From: Bacteroidales bacterium UBA6248
GTDB taxonomy: Bacteria; Bacteroidota; Bacteroidia; Bacteroidales; Lentimicrobiaceae
Length of the DNA: 64,000 nt
Direction of reading: 5' to 3'
Assembly: GCA_002441345.1 (NCBI GenBank)
Contig: DJVU01000085.1
Span: 53,844 to 117,843, forward strand
Of the stretch, positions 15,968 through 25,635 are shown one piece after another. Under the pieces are notes generated by a model. That model saw only the letters and a program-made list of their open reading frames with translations. It was not told the DNA's origin and did not search any database. Both the position numbers and the translations under genes were made by a program. Position 1 is the stretch's first letter. Each line of letters starts with the position of its first letter.

Positions 15968-17908
15968 ATGGCCGAATTAAATTCAAAGATACCCAAGGGG
16001 CAACTGGCTGAAAAGTGGACCAATTATAAAGCCAATATTGCACTGGTGAACCCCGCCAACAAACGCAGGCTCGAGGTTATTGTGGTTGGTACCGGACTGG
16101 CAGGCGCATCGGCTGCCGCAAGCCTTGCCGAGATGGGCTTCAAGGTTAAAAATTATTGCTATCAGGATAGTCCCCGCCGTGCACACAGCATTGCAGCCCA
16201 GGGAGGAATCAACGCCGCCAAGAATTATCAGAACGACGGCGACAGCGTATACCGCTTGTTCTACGACACCATTAAAGGCGGCGATTACCGTGCCCGCGAA
16301 GCCAATGTATACAGGCTTGCCGAAGTCAGCAACGCCATCATCGACCAGTGTGTTGCCCAGGGCGTTCCCTTTGCCCGCGAGTACGGTGGATTGCTCGACA
16401 ACCGCTCCTTCGGCGGCGCACAGGTCTCCCGAACGTTTTATGCACGCGGACAAACCGGTCAGCAGCTGCTGCTTGGAGCCTACAGTGCCCTCAGCCGGCA
16501 GGTTAAAAAAGGAAATGTGGAACTGTTTACCCGGCATGAAATGCTCGATGTTGTACTTGTGGAAGGCCGGGCAAGAGGCATTATCGTACGCAACATGGTT
16601 ACAGGCGAAATAGAACGCCATGCAGCCCATGCCGTTGTACTGGCCACAGGAGGCTACGGCAACGTTTTCTTCCTCTCAACCAATGCAATGGGTTCCAACA
16701 CAACAGCCATCTGGAAAGCTTACCGCCGGGGCGCAGTCTTCGGAAACCCATGCTTTACGCAGATTCATCCCACCTGCATCCCGGTACACGGCGACTTTCA
16801 GTCAAAGCTCACCCTTATGAGTGAGAGCCTTCGCAACGATGGTCGTATCTGGGTGCCAAAACTGAAAGAAGATGCCGAAAAAATCCGTAAAGGCACGCTT
16901 CTGCCAACGCAAATCAAAGAAGAAGACCGCGATTATTACCTCGAGCGCAGGTATCCGGCTTTCGGAAACCTGGTGCCGCGCGACGTCGCAAGCCGGGCTG
17001 CCAAGGAACGCTGCGACGCCGGATTCGGTGTTGGCGAAACCGGACTCGCCGTTTACCTCGATTTCAGCGATGCCATCAATCGCCTCGGCAAAAGCACCAT
17101 CGAAGCCCGTTATGGGAACCTCTTCCAGATGTATGAAAAAATCGTGGACGAAAATCCTTACAAAACTCCGATGATGATATATCCGGCCGTACATTATACC
17201 ATGGGCGGACTTTGGGTTGATTACGAACTGATGACTACCATACCCGGACTCTTCGCTATCGGAGAAGCCAATTTCAGCGATCACGGCGCCAACCGGCTGG
17301 GAGCTTCAGCACTTATGCAGGGCCTTGCCGACGGCTATTTCGTACTTCCCTACACTATCCAGAACTACCTGTCCGATCAGATCAGAGTTCCAAAATTCTC
17401 CAACGACCTCCCCGAGTTTAAACAGACCGAGGAAGAAGCTGTAAACAGACTGAAAAGGCTGATGAACGTCAGGGGGAAAAATACCGTCGACAACTTCCAT
17501 AAAAAACTTGGCCACATTATGTGGGAATACGTTGGCATGGGTCGCAATGCGGAAGGGCTTAAAAAAGCCATTACCGAAATCCGTGCCCTGCGCGAAGAAT
17601 TCTGGAAAGACGTTAAAATTCCGGGAGAAATGAACGAAATCAACCCGGAACTTGAAAAAGCCTCAAGAGTAGCCGATTTCCTGGAACTCGGCGAACTGAT
17701 GGCGCGCGACGCCCTGCACCGTGACGAATCCTGCGGAGGTCACTTCAGAGAAGAGTTCCAGACAACCGAAGGAGAAGCCCTGCGCAATGACCAGGAATTC
17801 ATGTATGCCGCAGCATGGGAGTTTACCGGCGATACCCAGGAACCCAGACTTAATAAGGAAATCCTGGACTATGAATTTGTGGAAGTAAAACAGAGGAATT
17901 ACAAGTAA
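15968..17908 (+). CDS. sdhA: Succinate dehydrogenase/fumarate reductase flavoprotein subunit
   Basis: The 646-residue catalytic subunit interconverts succinate and fumarate. FAD-binding VVGTGLAGASAAASLAEMG lies at about 39-57. The histidine that carries FAD covalently is H73 in RRAHSIAAQGGINAA. Substrate-site segments include FTQIHPTCIPVHGD and MGGLWVDYELMTTIPGLFAIGEA. The C-terminal domain (about 450-646) includes the RDESCGGHFREEF motif. The length matches the family. The direction (SDH or FRD) cannot be decided from sequence; in Bacteroidota the same complex serves both. Confidence 0.96.
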   Translation: MAELNSKIPKGQLAEKWTNYKANIALVNPANKRRLEVIVVGTGLAGASAAASLAEMGFKVKNYCYQDSPRRAHSIAAQGGINAAKNYQNDGDSVYRLFYDTIKGGDYRAREANVYRLAEVSNAIIDQCVAQGVPFAREYGGLLDNRSFGGAQVSRTFYARGQTGQQLLLGAYSALSRQVKKGNVELFTRHEMLDVVLVEGRARGIIVRNMVTGEIERHAAHAVVLATGGYGNVFFLSTNAMGSNTTAIWKAYRRGAVFGNPCFTQIHPTCIPVHGDFQSKLTLMSESLRNDGRIWVPKLKEDAEKIRKGTLLPTQIKEEDRDYYLERRYPAFGNLVPRDVASRAAKERCDAGFGVGETGLAVYLDFSDAINRLGKSTIEARYGNLFQMYEKIVDENPYKTPMMIYPAVHYTMGGLWVDYELMTTIPGLFAIGEANFSDHGANRLGASALMQGLADGYFVLPYTIQNYLSDQIRVPKFSNDLPEFKQTEEEAVNRLKRLMNVRGKNTVDNFHKKLGHIMWEYVGMGRNAEGLKKAITEIRALREEFWKDVKIPGEMNEINPELEKASRVADFLELGELMARDALHRDESCGGHFREEFQTTEGEALRNDQEFMYAAAWEFTGDTQEPRLNKEILDYEFVEVKQRNYK

Positions 17909-17920
17909 AAACCCGAACCT

Positions 17921-18697
17921 ATGGATCTTACACTCAAAATATGGCGTCAGAAAAACGCTGCCAGCAAGGGTAAGTTTGTCACCTACAAAATCAGCGACAT
18001 CTCACCCAACAGCTCCTTCCTTGAAATGATGGACATCCTCAACGAGTCTCTTGTACTCCGCGGAGAAGATCCCGTCGCATTCGACCACGACTGCCGCGAA
18101 GGAATCTGCGGAGCCTGCAGTATGTACATCAACGGCCACCCGCACGGCCCCGATAAGGCTATAACAACATGCCAGCTCCACATGCGCCGCTTCAAAGACG
18201 GAGAAACCATTGTAATCGAGCCCTGGAGAGCCAGGCCGTTTCCTGTTCTTAAAGATCTGATCGTAGACCGCACGGCTTTCGATAAAATTATTCAGGCCGG
18301 AGGTTATGTTTCCGTAAATACCGGCGGTGTTCCCGATGCAAATTCAATCCCCATTCCCAAGGTTAAAGCCGACCTTTCCATGGATGCTGCAGCCTGCATA
18401 GGCTGTGGAGCATGCGTAGCTGCCTGTAAGAATGCATCGGCTATGCTATTTGTTGCCGCTAAAGTGTCGCAATTCGCCCTCCTCCCCCAGGGACGGGTTG
18501 AAGCCTCTGAACGCGTTCAGGCAATGGTGGCCGAAATGGATAAACTTGGATTTGGAAACTGTACCAATACAGGAGCCTGCGAAGCCGAATGTCCGAAGGA
18601 AATCTCTATCAGCAACATCGCACGTATGAACAGAGAATTCCTATCGGCCAAACTGGGAGCCCAAAAACCCTCGGGTTCCGCAGGCGGAGATGCCTGA
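17921..18697 (+). CDS. sdhB: Succinate dehydrogenase/fumarate reductase iron-sulfur subunit
   Basis: A 258-residue subunit that links the flavoprotein to the cytochrome. The plant-type [2Fe-2S] ligands are in DHDCREGICGACSMY plus the later TTC. The two further clusters are formed by CIGCGACVAAC and NCTNTGACEAECPKEI, as expected for a [4Fe-4S]/[3Fe-4S] pair. It starts 12 nt after sdhA and is followed by a strong terminator, closing the operon. Confidence 0.95.
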   Translation: MDLTLKIWRQKNAASKGKFVTYKISDISPNSSFLEMMDILNESLVLRGEDPVAFDHDCREGICGACSMYINGHPHGPDKAITTCQLHMRRFKDGETIVIEPWRARPFPVLKDLIVDRTAFDKIIQAGGYVSVNTGGVPDANSIPIPKVKADLSMDAAACIGCGACVAACKNASAMLFVAAKVSQFALLPQGRVEASERVQAMVAEMDKLGFGNCTNTGACEAECPKEISISNIARMNREFLSAKLGAQKPSGSAGGDA

Positions 18698-18748
18698 ACC
18701 CGCTGATTACAGACGCAGGTATCACCCGAACCGAATGAATTCTGTTAC

Positions 18749-18785
18749 AATGCCCGGACCTGCTGCCGGGCATTGCTGTTTTTAT
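18749..18785 (+). terminator. Terminator of sdhCAB
   Basis: Perfect stem AATGCCCGG / CCGGGCATT (18749-18757 with 18766-18774), 8-nt loop, then GCTGTTTTTATT. Confidence 0.85.
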
Positions 18786-18862
18786 TAAAATGATGTTCTG
18801 AAACACCAGTCAGGGATACACGAATATTCTTTCCGGAACTCCATGTATGCCGGTATTTTGAT

Positions 18863-18870
18863 TAAGTTTG
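18863..18870 (+). promoter_or_regulatory. -7 box upstream of the secreted papain-like protease
   Basis: TAAGTTTG matches TAnnTTTG; no TTG at the -33 distance. Leader of about 80 nt. Confidence 0.4.
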
Positions 18871-18956
18871 TCCGTAGGAACCACAACAGAGTGTAGGCAC
18901 AGGATGTGACTCAGAATTAAACTCCTTAAGGTTCCGGTGAACCTTACAGTTTTTTT

Positions 18957-21900
18957 ATGAAAAGTATATACCTGATCCTGCTCGCATTGCTGTGCTCAAC
19001 TACAAGTCCGGGCCAATCTATCTCAGGAACTCCCGGGGCCGTGCCGGGAATGCAGAAGCTGAAGCGCTCGTATCAGCCGGGGCGCAAACTGCCCGACTAC
19101 CCGACACTTATCGCTTCATCGGAAGCTCTTGCACGGAGTTTGCCTGCCATTGCTGACAACTCGGATAATCCTTATATGCGGTCAGTTTTCCGGCAGCAGG
19201 GGGCTTCATGCGGGCAGTCGGCATCCATAGGGTATAACTACTGCTACGAAATTAACCGGCTCCGCAATCTGCCATCCGATACCATCACAAACACCTATAC
19301 CGACCACTTTGCCTATAATTTCATGAATACCTCTACCCCTTACGGCGGTTTAGGCGTCAGCTATTTTCACACCTTTGATGTGATGTACGATGCCGGCACT
19401 CCTACTGAAGCGGTATACGGAAATATTGAAACCGATGATGACTACCGCTGGATGAGCGGTTATGAAAATTACTATTCTGCAATGCTCAACCGTATTGCAG
19501 GAATAAAATCAATACACGCAGGTACACCCCAGGGACTTGAAGTTCTGAAGCAATGGCTGCACAACCATCTTGAAGGATCGCCCGTTGGCGGACTCGCCAG
19601 CTTTTATGCAGGAATTAATGTTGTAACCCGACTGCCTTCCCAGTCACCGGAAGCAGGTAAATCCGTTATAACCCAATGGGGCTCACAGGCATCGCATGCC
19701 ATGACCATTGTGGGTTATCACGATTCAATACGCTTCGACCGCAACGGCGACAACCAGTTTACCAATCACCTCGACATCAACAACGACGGAATTACGGACA
19801 TGCGGGACTGGGAAATCGGGGGAGTGAAAATTGTTAACTCATACGGACCCGAATGGGAAAACAACGGATACTGCTACGTGCTCTATTCCACTCTTGCAAC
19901 GGAATACGGAAAAGGGGGCATCTGGAACAATTCTGCGCACGTTATCCTTCCGGATACGGCATATAAACCTCTGCTGACTGCAAAAGTCATCGTAAGCCAC
20001 AACCGAAGGGTGCAGCTCAGAATAAGGGCAGGGATAAGCAACGACACATCCCTGTGGACACCGGATTATCAAATGCAATTCTCCATCTTCAATTTCCAGG
20101 GCGGCGATTACTTTATGAAAGGAGGAAAATTACCCGAAGATAAAATGCTGGAACTGGGCCTGGATATAACCCCTCTCTTAAGTTATGTCCAAAACGAAAA
20201 ACCGTACCGCATATTCCTGATGGTCGACGAAAATGACCCGGGATCGGGTGGCGAAGGCATGCTGCACCGGGTTGAGGTCTTCAGGCATACCGGAGAATCC
20301 GCGCTCAGCTTTGTTTCGGCTGATTCATCCCTGTCATTGGTTAATAACGGTACAACCACGGCCTGCGTCAATATAACTGCATCGGCAATGCCTCCCGCAA
20401 TAAAGGGCGACAGCATTATAATTCTTCCCCCTTCGGGATACTTCGAATTTACCCCCCTTACCGAAGGAGGCACCCCTCCCCTGGAGTTTTCCATACTGCA
20501 CAGATATGATTTCAGCGACAGTCTCGCACCTTACTTCCCGGAACAGGGAAACAATATAAACCCGCTGACAGCAACTTCGGTTGCCATACCTCTTCCCTTT
20601 TCCTTCCCATGGCACGGACAAACATACGATACCGTTTACATGCACCGAAACGGGTACATACTTTTCACTGAAAGCGACCTGCCGTATTTCTATCAGATTT
20701 ACGACGAACCATACCTTAAGCAAATTAGTGCCATCATTCCAAATTTCGATAAAACGCTTAACGTATACACCTCTTCCGATTACATGAAGGTGCTGGTGAC
20801 CTCCGGCAGCGTGCGTTTCAGCTGGAGAGCCTCGAACAGCACGGGCAGTGCGTTTGCCGAATTTTCAGCCACCCTCTGCAGCTCGGGTAATATCCGTTTT
20901 CATTATGGTGAATCAAACACGATAATCCCCTTTGCCGGTTTAAGCAACGGTTCTCCGGAAACATTCCTGCTTGCTGAATACAGCGGATCGGGAGTTCCTT
21001 CAGGTACGATACGCGACTGGATTCCTTCACACATACCGGGAAGGATTTCATGCACCGAAGCAGGTACCGTTAAAGTGGAAGATATTACCGGTCCGGCTGC
21101 CGGGAAATTCGTTTTTCAGGTGCGGGATAAAAACCGCCTGAGTGCTTCAAAACAGTTCGTACTGGCTAACGGACCAGTAATACGTACATCCCTTGCAAAC
21201 CCAGGCAGTATTCTCTCTCCCGGTTCCGTCCATAATCTGAAGGTGGAAATTTTCAACCCTGGCTCGTCCGCAACCGAAAACACAACGCTTTCGGTTGAAG
21301 CAGCAACATCCGGCTGCATGATAACGGGAAAGCCTGTTGAAGGACTGCAACTGAAACCGGGTACAACAAGCATACCTCCCGGCCATTTCAAACTTATTGT
21401 GCACGATACCGTAAGCCGCCCCTCTACCCTGGGCCTAAAAAGCAAACTCACAGCGGATAGCCTGGAATTCAGCGAATACGAGACTTTTCGCACCGCCCAC
21501 CGTGAAATTGCCATCACACCTCCTTCCGTTATTTCCGACAACAACGGCATACCGGAGCCGGGCGAAAACGTTCAGCTTTCATTTACACTATACAATTACG
21601 GAGAAGCATCCCTGGGAAATGCAGGCGTTACACTGAACGTCAACAGCCCTTTTGCTGCAATAACCGGCAGTTCCTTCCTTGACATCGGAATCATGGGAGC
21701 CCGTTCGGCACGAAGGTTTAACTTCCCGCTCAGCGTGAACACCGCAACCCCGCCGGGCAAAATTTTAGCCCTGGAGGTAATACTGAACTACGACGACGAT
21801 AAATCATTTACTCAGATATTTTACCTTACATTGGGCCAACCGTCGATTGCTGTAATTGATTGCGACAACAACATCAACTCAGCCAGACATATAGCAGCAG

Positions 21901-22958
21901 CCATCAGACAAGCCGGATTTGAAAGCGAACAATTCGATGAAATCGCACGTTTGAAACCACACCACAATACCGCTTTTCTTTCGCTGGGATTCTTTCATCT
22001 GAACCACAAGCTAAGTCCTGCCGAAGACAGTCTGCTGGTCGGATTCCTTGACAACGGGGGGAATCTTTACCTTGAGGGTGGAGCGTTTTTCAGGCAGGAT
22101 CCGGAAACCATGCTAAGGGAGAAATTATCGGTTACCGGTCTCAATCAGGCATGGGTTCACAAGGCTGACAGTCTTGAGGGCAATCCGGGAACTCCGGCTG
22201 AGCCCTTCCGGATCGACTACCGGGGAGACAATCTGAGAGGAGAGAATCTGCAGCCCGACGGAACGGCAGTCCCCTGGTTTACCGATAAAAACTCCGGTCT
22301 GCATTTCGTTGTCGCCAACCGCAGCGAATCGTTCAGTACCATAGCCTCTGCAGTAGAATTCGGCGGAACATTCATGTACGGATCAAGTCCGGGCAGACCT
22401 GAGCTGGCAAAAGAATACCTCAACTTCCTGGGATATGAAACCCATCCGCTATGCGCCACATTCGTTGCTGAACCGCTTTCTGTCTGTCCCGGTGAGCCGG
22501 TTACATTCCGGGCATTTACCAGCGGATCACCGGATGCGATTCAATGGTATTTCCCCGGAGGCGATCCCGAATACACTACCGGATCCAGCCCGGAGGTGAG
22601 CTATGCCTCACCTGGCTCTTATACCGCCACCCTAACGGTTCAAAACCAGGGAGGCGAAAGCAATACATTCAGCGTCAGTGAGTATATTCAAATTCTTAAC
22701 TGCCTCGGAATACCTGGTACAAGTCAGCCGGCCTTTCATATATTTCCCAATCCAGCAAGGGAATTCGTAACCATAGTTCCTCCGGGTAACGATAAACCCT
22801 GGACGGCACGGCTTACCGATATGCGCGGCAGGGTAGTCAGGCTTTTGTCGGGCACCGGAAAGACAACCGCCGCACTTGGAAATCCGGATCCAGGCCTTTA
22901 CCTTCTGACGTTAGTCTCAGATAATAAACAAATTACGGTAAAACTGGCTGTCTACTGA
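18957..22958 (+). CDS. Secreted papain-like (C1) cysteine protease with T9SS sorting domain
   Basis: A 1333-residue multidomain secreted protein. Signal peptide at 1-20. Papain-like catalytic domain at about 60-330: Q81 and C85 in RQQGASCGQSAS, H247 in SQASHAMTIVGYH, N294 in VKIVNSYGPEW. Between His and Asn lies an Asp-rich stretch (261-284, DRNGDNQF and DINNDGITDMRD) like paired Ca-binding loops. The middle has beta-rich, Ig-like regions, then an alpha/beta segment (about 960-1090, AVIDCDNN, FLDNGGNLYLEGG) resembling a glutamine-amidotransferase-like fold. A PKD domain (about 1170-1245, ending YASPGSYTATLTVQN) precedes a type A T9SS signal (FHIFPNPAREFVTI to the end). Probably released or anchored outside the cell to digest protein. 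The fold of the middle alpha/beta segment is inferred. Confidence 0.85.
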   Translation: MKSIYLILLALLCSTTSPGQSISGTPGAVPGMQKLKRSYQPGRKLPDYPTLIASSEALARSLPAIADNSDNPYMRSVFRQQGASCGQSASIGYNYCYEINRLRNLPSDTITNTYTDHFAYNFMNTSTPYGGLGVSYFHTFDVMYDAGTPTEAVYGNIETDDDYRWMSGYENYYSAMLNRIAGIKSIHAGTPQGLEVLKQWLHNHLEGSPVGGLASFYAGINVVTRLPSQSPEAGKSVITQWGSQASHAMTIVGYHDSIRFDRNGDNQFTNHLDINNDGITDMRDWEIGGVKIVNSYGPEWENNGYCYVLYSTLATEYGKGGIWNNSAHVILPDTAYKPLLTAKVIVSHNRRVQLRIRAGISNDTSLWTPDYQMQFSIFNFQGGDYFMKGGKLPEDKMLELGLDITPLLSYVQNEKPYRIFLMVDENDPGSGGEGMLHRVEVFRHTGESALSFVSADSSLSLVNNGTTTACVNITASAMPPAIKGDSIIILPPSGYFEFTPLTEGGTPPLEFSILHRYDFSDSLAPYFPEQGNNINPLTATSVAIPLPFSFPWHGQTYDTVYMHRNGYILFTESDLPYFYQIYDEPYLKQISAIIPNFDKTLNVYTSSDYMKVLVTSGSVRFSWRASNSTGSAFAEFSATLCSSGNIRFHYGESNTIIPFAGLSNGSPETFLLAEYSGSGVPSGTIRDWIPSHIPGRISCTEAGTVKVEDITGPAAGKFVFQVRDKNRLSASKQFVLANGPVIRTSLANPGSILSPGSVHNLKVEIFNPGSSATENTTLSVEAATSGCMITGKPVEGLQLKPGTTSIPPGHFKLIVHDTVSRPSTLGLKSKLTADSLEFSEYETFRTAHREIAITPPSVISDNNGIPEPGENVQLSFTLYNYGEASLGNAGVTLNVNSPFAAITGSSFLDIGIMGARSARRFNFPLSVNTATPPGKILALEVILNYDDDKSFTQIFYLTLGQPSIAVIDCDNNINSARHIAAAIRQAGFESEQFDEIARLKPHHNTAFLSLGFFHLNHKLSPAEDSLLVGFLDNGGNLYLEGGAFFRQDPETMLREKLSVTGLNQAWVHKADSLEGNPGTPAEPFRIDYRGDNLRGENLQPDGTAVPWFTDKNSGLHFVVANRSESFSTIASAVEFGGTFMYGSSPGRPELAKEYLNFLGYETHPLCATFVAEPLSVCPGEPVTFRAFTSGSPDAIQWYFPGGDPEYTTGSSPEVSYASPGSYTATLTVQNQGGESNTFSVSEYIQILNCLGIPGTSQPAFHIFPNPAREFVTIVPPGNDKPWTARLTDMRGRVVRLLSGTGKTTAALGNPDPGLYLLTLVSDNKQITVKLAVY

Positions 22959-23011
22959 TGCCGCAAAAGGCAAATCACGTAATTTAGCAAGCCAAAACCA
23001 GCATTCCCCGG

Positions 23012-24151
23012 ATGAAATTCAGCGATATTCATGGACAGAATGAGTTAAAAGAGCGGCTCAGAAAAACGGTGCTCGACAACCGGGTAAGTCATGCCCAGCT
23101 GTTTCTTGGACCGGAGGGTTGCGGTAAACTGCCCATGGCACTGGCTTATGCCCAGTACATCAACTGCACAAACCGGACACACGACGACTCCTGCGGCATC
23201 TGCCACTCCTGCGTTAAATATGCTAAACTGGCACATCCCGACCTTCATTTCATTTATCCGGTTGCAACTACAAAAGAAATAACCAAAGATCCCGTCAGCA
23301 GACTCTTTATTCAGCACTGGCGTTCGCTGGCATTGACGAGCGGGGGCTATTTTAGTCTTAAGGACTGGTATCAGAAAATAGGGCTTGAGAACAAACAGGG
23401 AATCATCAACACCGACGATTGTAACGAGATAGTGCGAACCCTCAGCTACAAATCGTACGAATCGGAATATAAGGTGATGATTATCTGGATGATTGAAAAA
23501 CTTTTCCACGCAGCTGCACCCAAACTGCTTAAAATACTGGAAGAACCACCCGATAAAACTTTGTTTCTGCTGATATCGGAGCAAAGCGACCTTATCCTTC
23601 CCACCATTCTTTCCAGAACCCAGCTGGTGAAGTTTCTGCCCCTTCCCGACAGGATAATAGCCGACACCCTTACCGCTGGCGGCGAATGCACCCGCGAAGA
23701 GGCAAACCGAATCATGTATATGTCGAACGGCAACCTGATAGCCGCACGCCGAATGCTTGAAACCGGAGAATCGGATCTGTCGGACTTTGAACTATTCAGA
23801 ACCTGGATGAGAGCCTGCTACCGGAAAGATGCTTCCGCATTCTTAAAACTAACAACCGATTTTCAGTCCCTGGGCCGCGAAAATCAGAAAAAATTTATAA
23901 TCTATGCCCTTAAGGCAACCCGTTATTGCCTTATGTATCAGTACGGACACGATTCTGAGATCAAAGCGGAAGGAGAAGAGCTGAAATTTATCAGGGACTT
24001 CTCACCGTTTATCAACCAAACTAACATTGGTCTGTTAAACGAAGCGTTCAACACGGCCCATTACCACATCGAACGCAATGGAGCCGGCAATATCATCTTT
24101 CTTGATCTTTCGCTCAATGTTATGAAGTGGCTGGCCAGAAAACAGGCCTGA
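23012..24151 (+). CDS. holB: DNA polymerase III subunit delta'
   Basis: A 379-residue clamp-loader subunit. The AAA+ N-terminal domain has a degenerate Walker A, GPEGCGKL (33-40), ending in Leu rather than Ser/Thr, as expected for a delta' that does not hydrolyse ATP. Four cysteines (C52, C61, C64, C67) form the zinc finger typical of delta'. The sequence APKLLKILEEPPDKTLFLLIS followed by TILSRTQLVKF fits the sensor region and the SRC-like motif (here SRT). The start follows the protease stop by 53 nt. It converges with the ftsB-like gene. Confidence 0.92.
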   Translation: MKFSDIHGQNELKERLRKTVLDNRVSHAQLFLGPEGCGKLPMALAYAQYINCTNRTHDDSCGICHSCVKYAKLAHPDLHFIYPVATTKEITKDPVSRLFIQHWRSLALTSGGYFSLKDWYQKIGLENKQGIINTDDCNEIVRTLSYKSYESEYKVMIIWMIEKLFHAAAPKLLKILEEPPDKTLFLLISEQSDLILPTILSRTQLVKFLPLPDRIIADTLTAGGECTREEANRIMYMSNGNLIAARRMLETGESDLSDFELFRTWMRACYRKDASAFLKLTTDFQSLGRENQKKFIIYALKATRYCLMYQYGHDSEIKAEGEELKFIRDFSPFINQTNIGLLNEAFNTAHYHIERNGAGNIIFLDLSLNVMKWLARKQA

Positions 24152-24172
24152 AATTGCCGGAATTAACGATAT

Positions 24173-24475
24173 CTATTTTTCGTTTTTATCCTTAACTATC
24201 AGGAAAATATCCTCATTCTCCTTTTTCATCAGGTATTTTTCCCTCGCAAACTTTTCCAGGGAAGCCGAGTCAGACATAAGCTCCTGAAGCCCGGTGCTGT
24301 CGCGATGGATTTCGGCCTTGTAAAATTCCTTTTGCTGTCGCTGATTATTAAGAATACGGCCAAGCTTTAGCTGGGAGATAAAGTTATTGCGGTCGAAAAA
24401 CGTAAGCCATACGATGAAAATTACAAAAACCAGCAGGTATTTGTTTTTAAGAAGGGAAGGAATCTTTTTCCACAT
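24173..24475 (-). CDS. FtsB/DivIC-like septum formation protein
   Basis: A 100-residue bitopic membrane protein. One transmembrane helix (about 12-27, KYLLVFVIFIVWLTFF) is followed by a short coiled coil (about 35-65, LGRILNNQRQQKEFYKAEIHR) and a C-terminal segment with the family pattern LEKFAREKYLMKKENEDIFLI. FtsB/DivIC proteins scaffold the division site with FtsL and FtsQ. A -7 box lies just upstream. The mazG gene follows the same direction upstream; no other division gene is adjacent. Confidence 0.88.
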   Translation of the reverse strand: MWKKIPSLLKNKYLLVFVIFIVWLTFFDRNNFISQLKLGRILNNQRQQKEFYKAEIHRDSTGLQELMSDSASLEKFAREKYLMKKENEDIFLIVKDKNEK

Positions 24476-24493
24476 ATACGGCCGAATTAATCA

Positions 24494-24501
24494 CAAAAAT
24501 A
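24494..24501 (-). promoter_or_regulatory. -7 box for the ftsB-like gene
   Basis: TATTTTTG on the minus strand, 19 nt from the start codon. No -33 TTG seen. Confidence 0.35.
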
Positions 24502-24582
24502 GGCAGAATTCCTTATAAAATTATTCTCTGAAAAATGAATGTTCCGCAGAAGACTGGCCGGCAGTTTAGTGCGCATCGCGCA

Positions 24583-25380
24583 TCAGTCGTTCTGCCCTGC
24601 AGGATACTTCTTCTTTTCAGCTTCTTTCGCTTCATTCCAGAATACATCCAGCTCAGAAAGGTCCATATCGTGCATCGATTTGCCTGTTTCGTTTACCCGC
24701 TGCTCGATGTAATTGAACCGTGAAATAAACTTTTTATTGGTTCTTTCCAGTGCATCTTCGGGATTTACTTCAATAAATCGTGCATAGTTTATCAGAGCAA
24801 ACAGCAAATCGCCGAATTCGTCCTCTATTTTTTCGTGAGAACCGTTAAGTTTCTCGTACTGCAACTCGCCAAGCTCCTCCTGAACCTTATCCCAGACCTG
24901 TCCGGCATGATCCCAGTCGAATCCCACACCCCTCGCTTTTTCCTGTATCCGGAAAGCCTTAACCATTGCCGGAAGCGATTGGGGAACCCCACCGAGCACC
25001 GTTTTTCGTCCTTCGTTCAGTTTGATCTTCTCCCAGTTATTCTTCACAGCCTCCGCATCGTTAGCGGTAACATCGCCGTATATGTGCGGGTGTCTGCGGA
25101 TCAGCTTTTCGCAAATGCCGTTCAGCACATCGGTAATATCAAACGCTCCTTGTTCCGAGGCAATCTTTGAATAAAATACCAGATGAAGCATAAGATCGCC
25201 CAGCTCTTTGCTGATTTCATTCATATCCCCTTCAAGAATTGCATCGCTCAGCTCATAGGTTTCCTCAATGGTAAGATAACGCAGACTTTCGAGCGTTTGC
25301 TTCCGGTCCCAGGGACATCCGGCCCGGAGTTCATCCATTATGTTCAAAAGCCTTTCAAAGGCAGCAAGTCGGGGATCCAT
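24583..25380 (-). CDS. mazG: Nucleoside triphosphate pyrophosphohydrolase MazG
   Basis: Hydrolyses NTPs to NMPs and pyrophosphate, a house-cleaning role and in E. coli a modulator of ppGpp. The 265-residue protein has two MazG repeats. The first contains CPWDRKQTLESLRYLTIEETYEL and ELGDLMLHLVFYSKIA; the second has EELGELQYEK and KIEDEFGDLLFALINYARF. Glutamate and aspartate ligands for Mg are in these EExxE/ExxD patterns. The frame extends to a TTG at 25413 but ATG 25380 is the natural start. Confidence 0.95.
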   Translation of the reverse strand: MDPRLAAFERLLNIMDELRAGCPWDRKQTLESLRYLTIEETYELSDAILEGDMNEISKELGDLMLHLVFYSKIASEQGAFDITDVLNGICEKLIRRHPHIYGDVTANDAEAVKNNWEKIKLNEGRKTVLGGVPQSLPAMVKAFRIQEKARGVGFDWDHAGQVWDKVQEELGELQYEKLNGSHEKIEDEFGDLLFALINYARFIEVNPEDALERTNKKFISRFNYIEQRVNETGKSMHDMDLSELDVFWNEAKEAEKKKYPAGQND

Positions 25381-25600
25381 ACAGTGGTTTCTTTTGGTAG
25401 TTCCAGAATTCAATTAAACGTATAATAACGGTCCGAAGGAATGAACCGGAAATGCAGAAATACAAGCAATAAGCAGCATTGGATTGAGCTTTTGCCGGTT
25501 ACAGCCTGTTGACAGTTCATAACCGGATGTACCTGCAACTTAATCGTAACGCATAACGGCTGGCTGCAAAAGTAATCATTTTTTAAGGGGCTGGATTTTG

Positions 25601-25608
25601 TATTTTTG
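25601..25608 (+). promoter_or_regulatory. -7 box for the PagL-like gene
   Basis: TATTTTTG fits TAnnTTTG; the -33 position is T-rich without TTG. It predicts a start near 25614, about 20 nt before the GTG start codon, supporting that start. Confidence 0.45.
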
Positions 25609-25635
25609 CCTCTTAGCCTCTAATCCGTTACTCTG

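Noticed and set aside
16080..16613. Alternative-frame open reading frame of 177 codons within sdhA
   Set aside because: It lies wholly inside sdhA, whose FAD and substrate motifs are unambiguous in the other frame.
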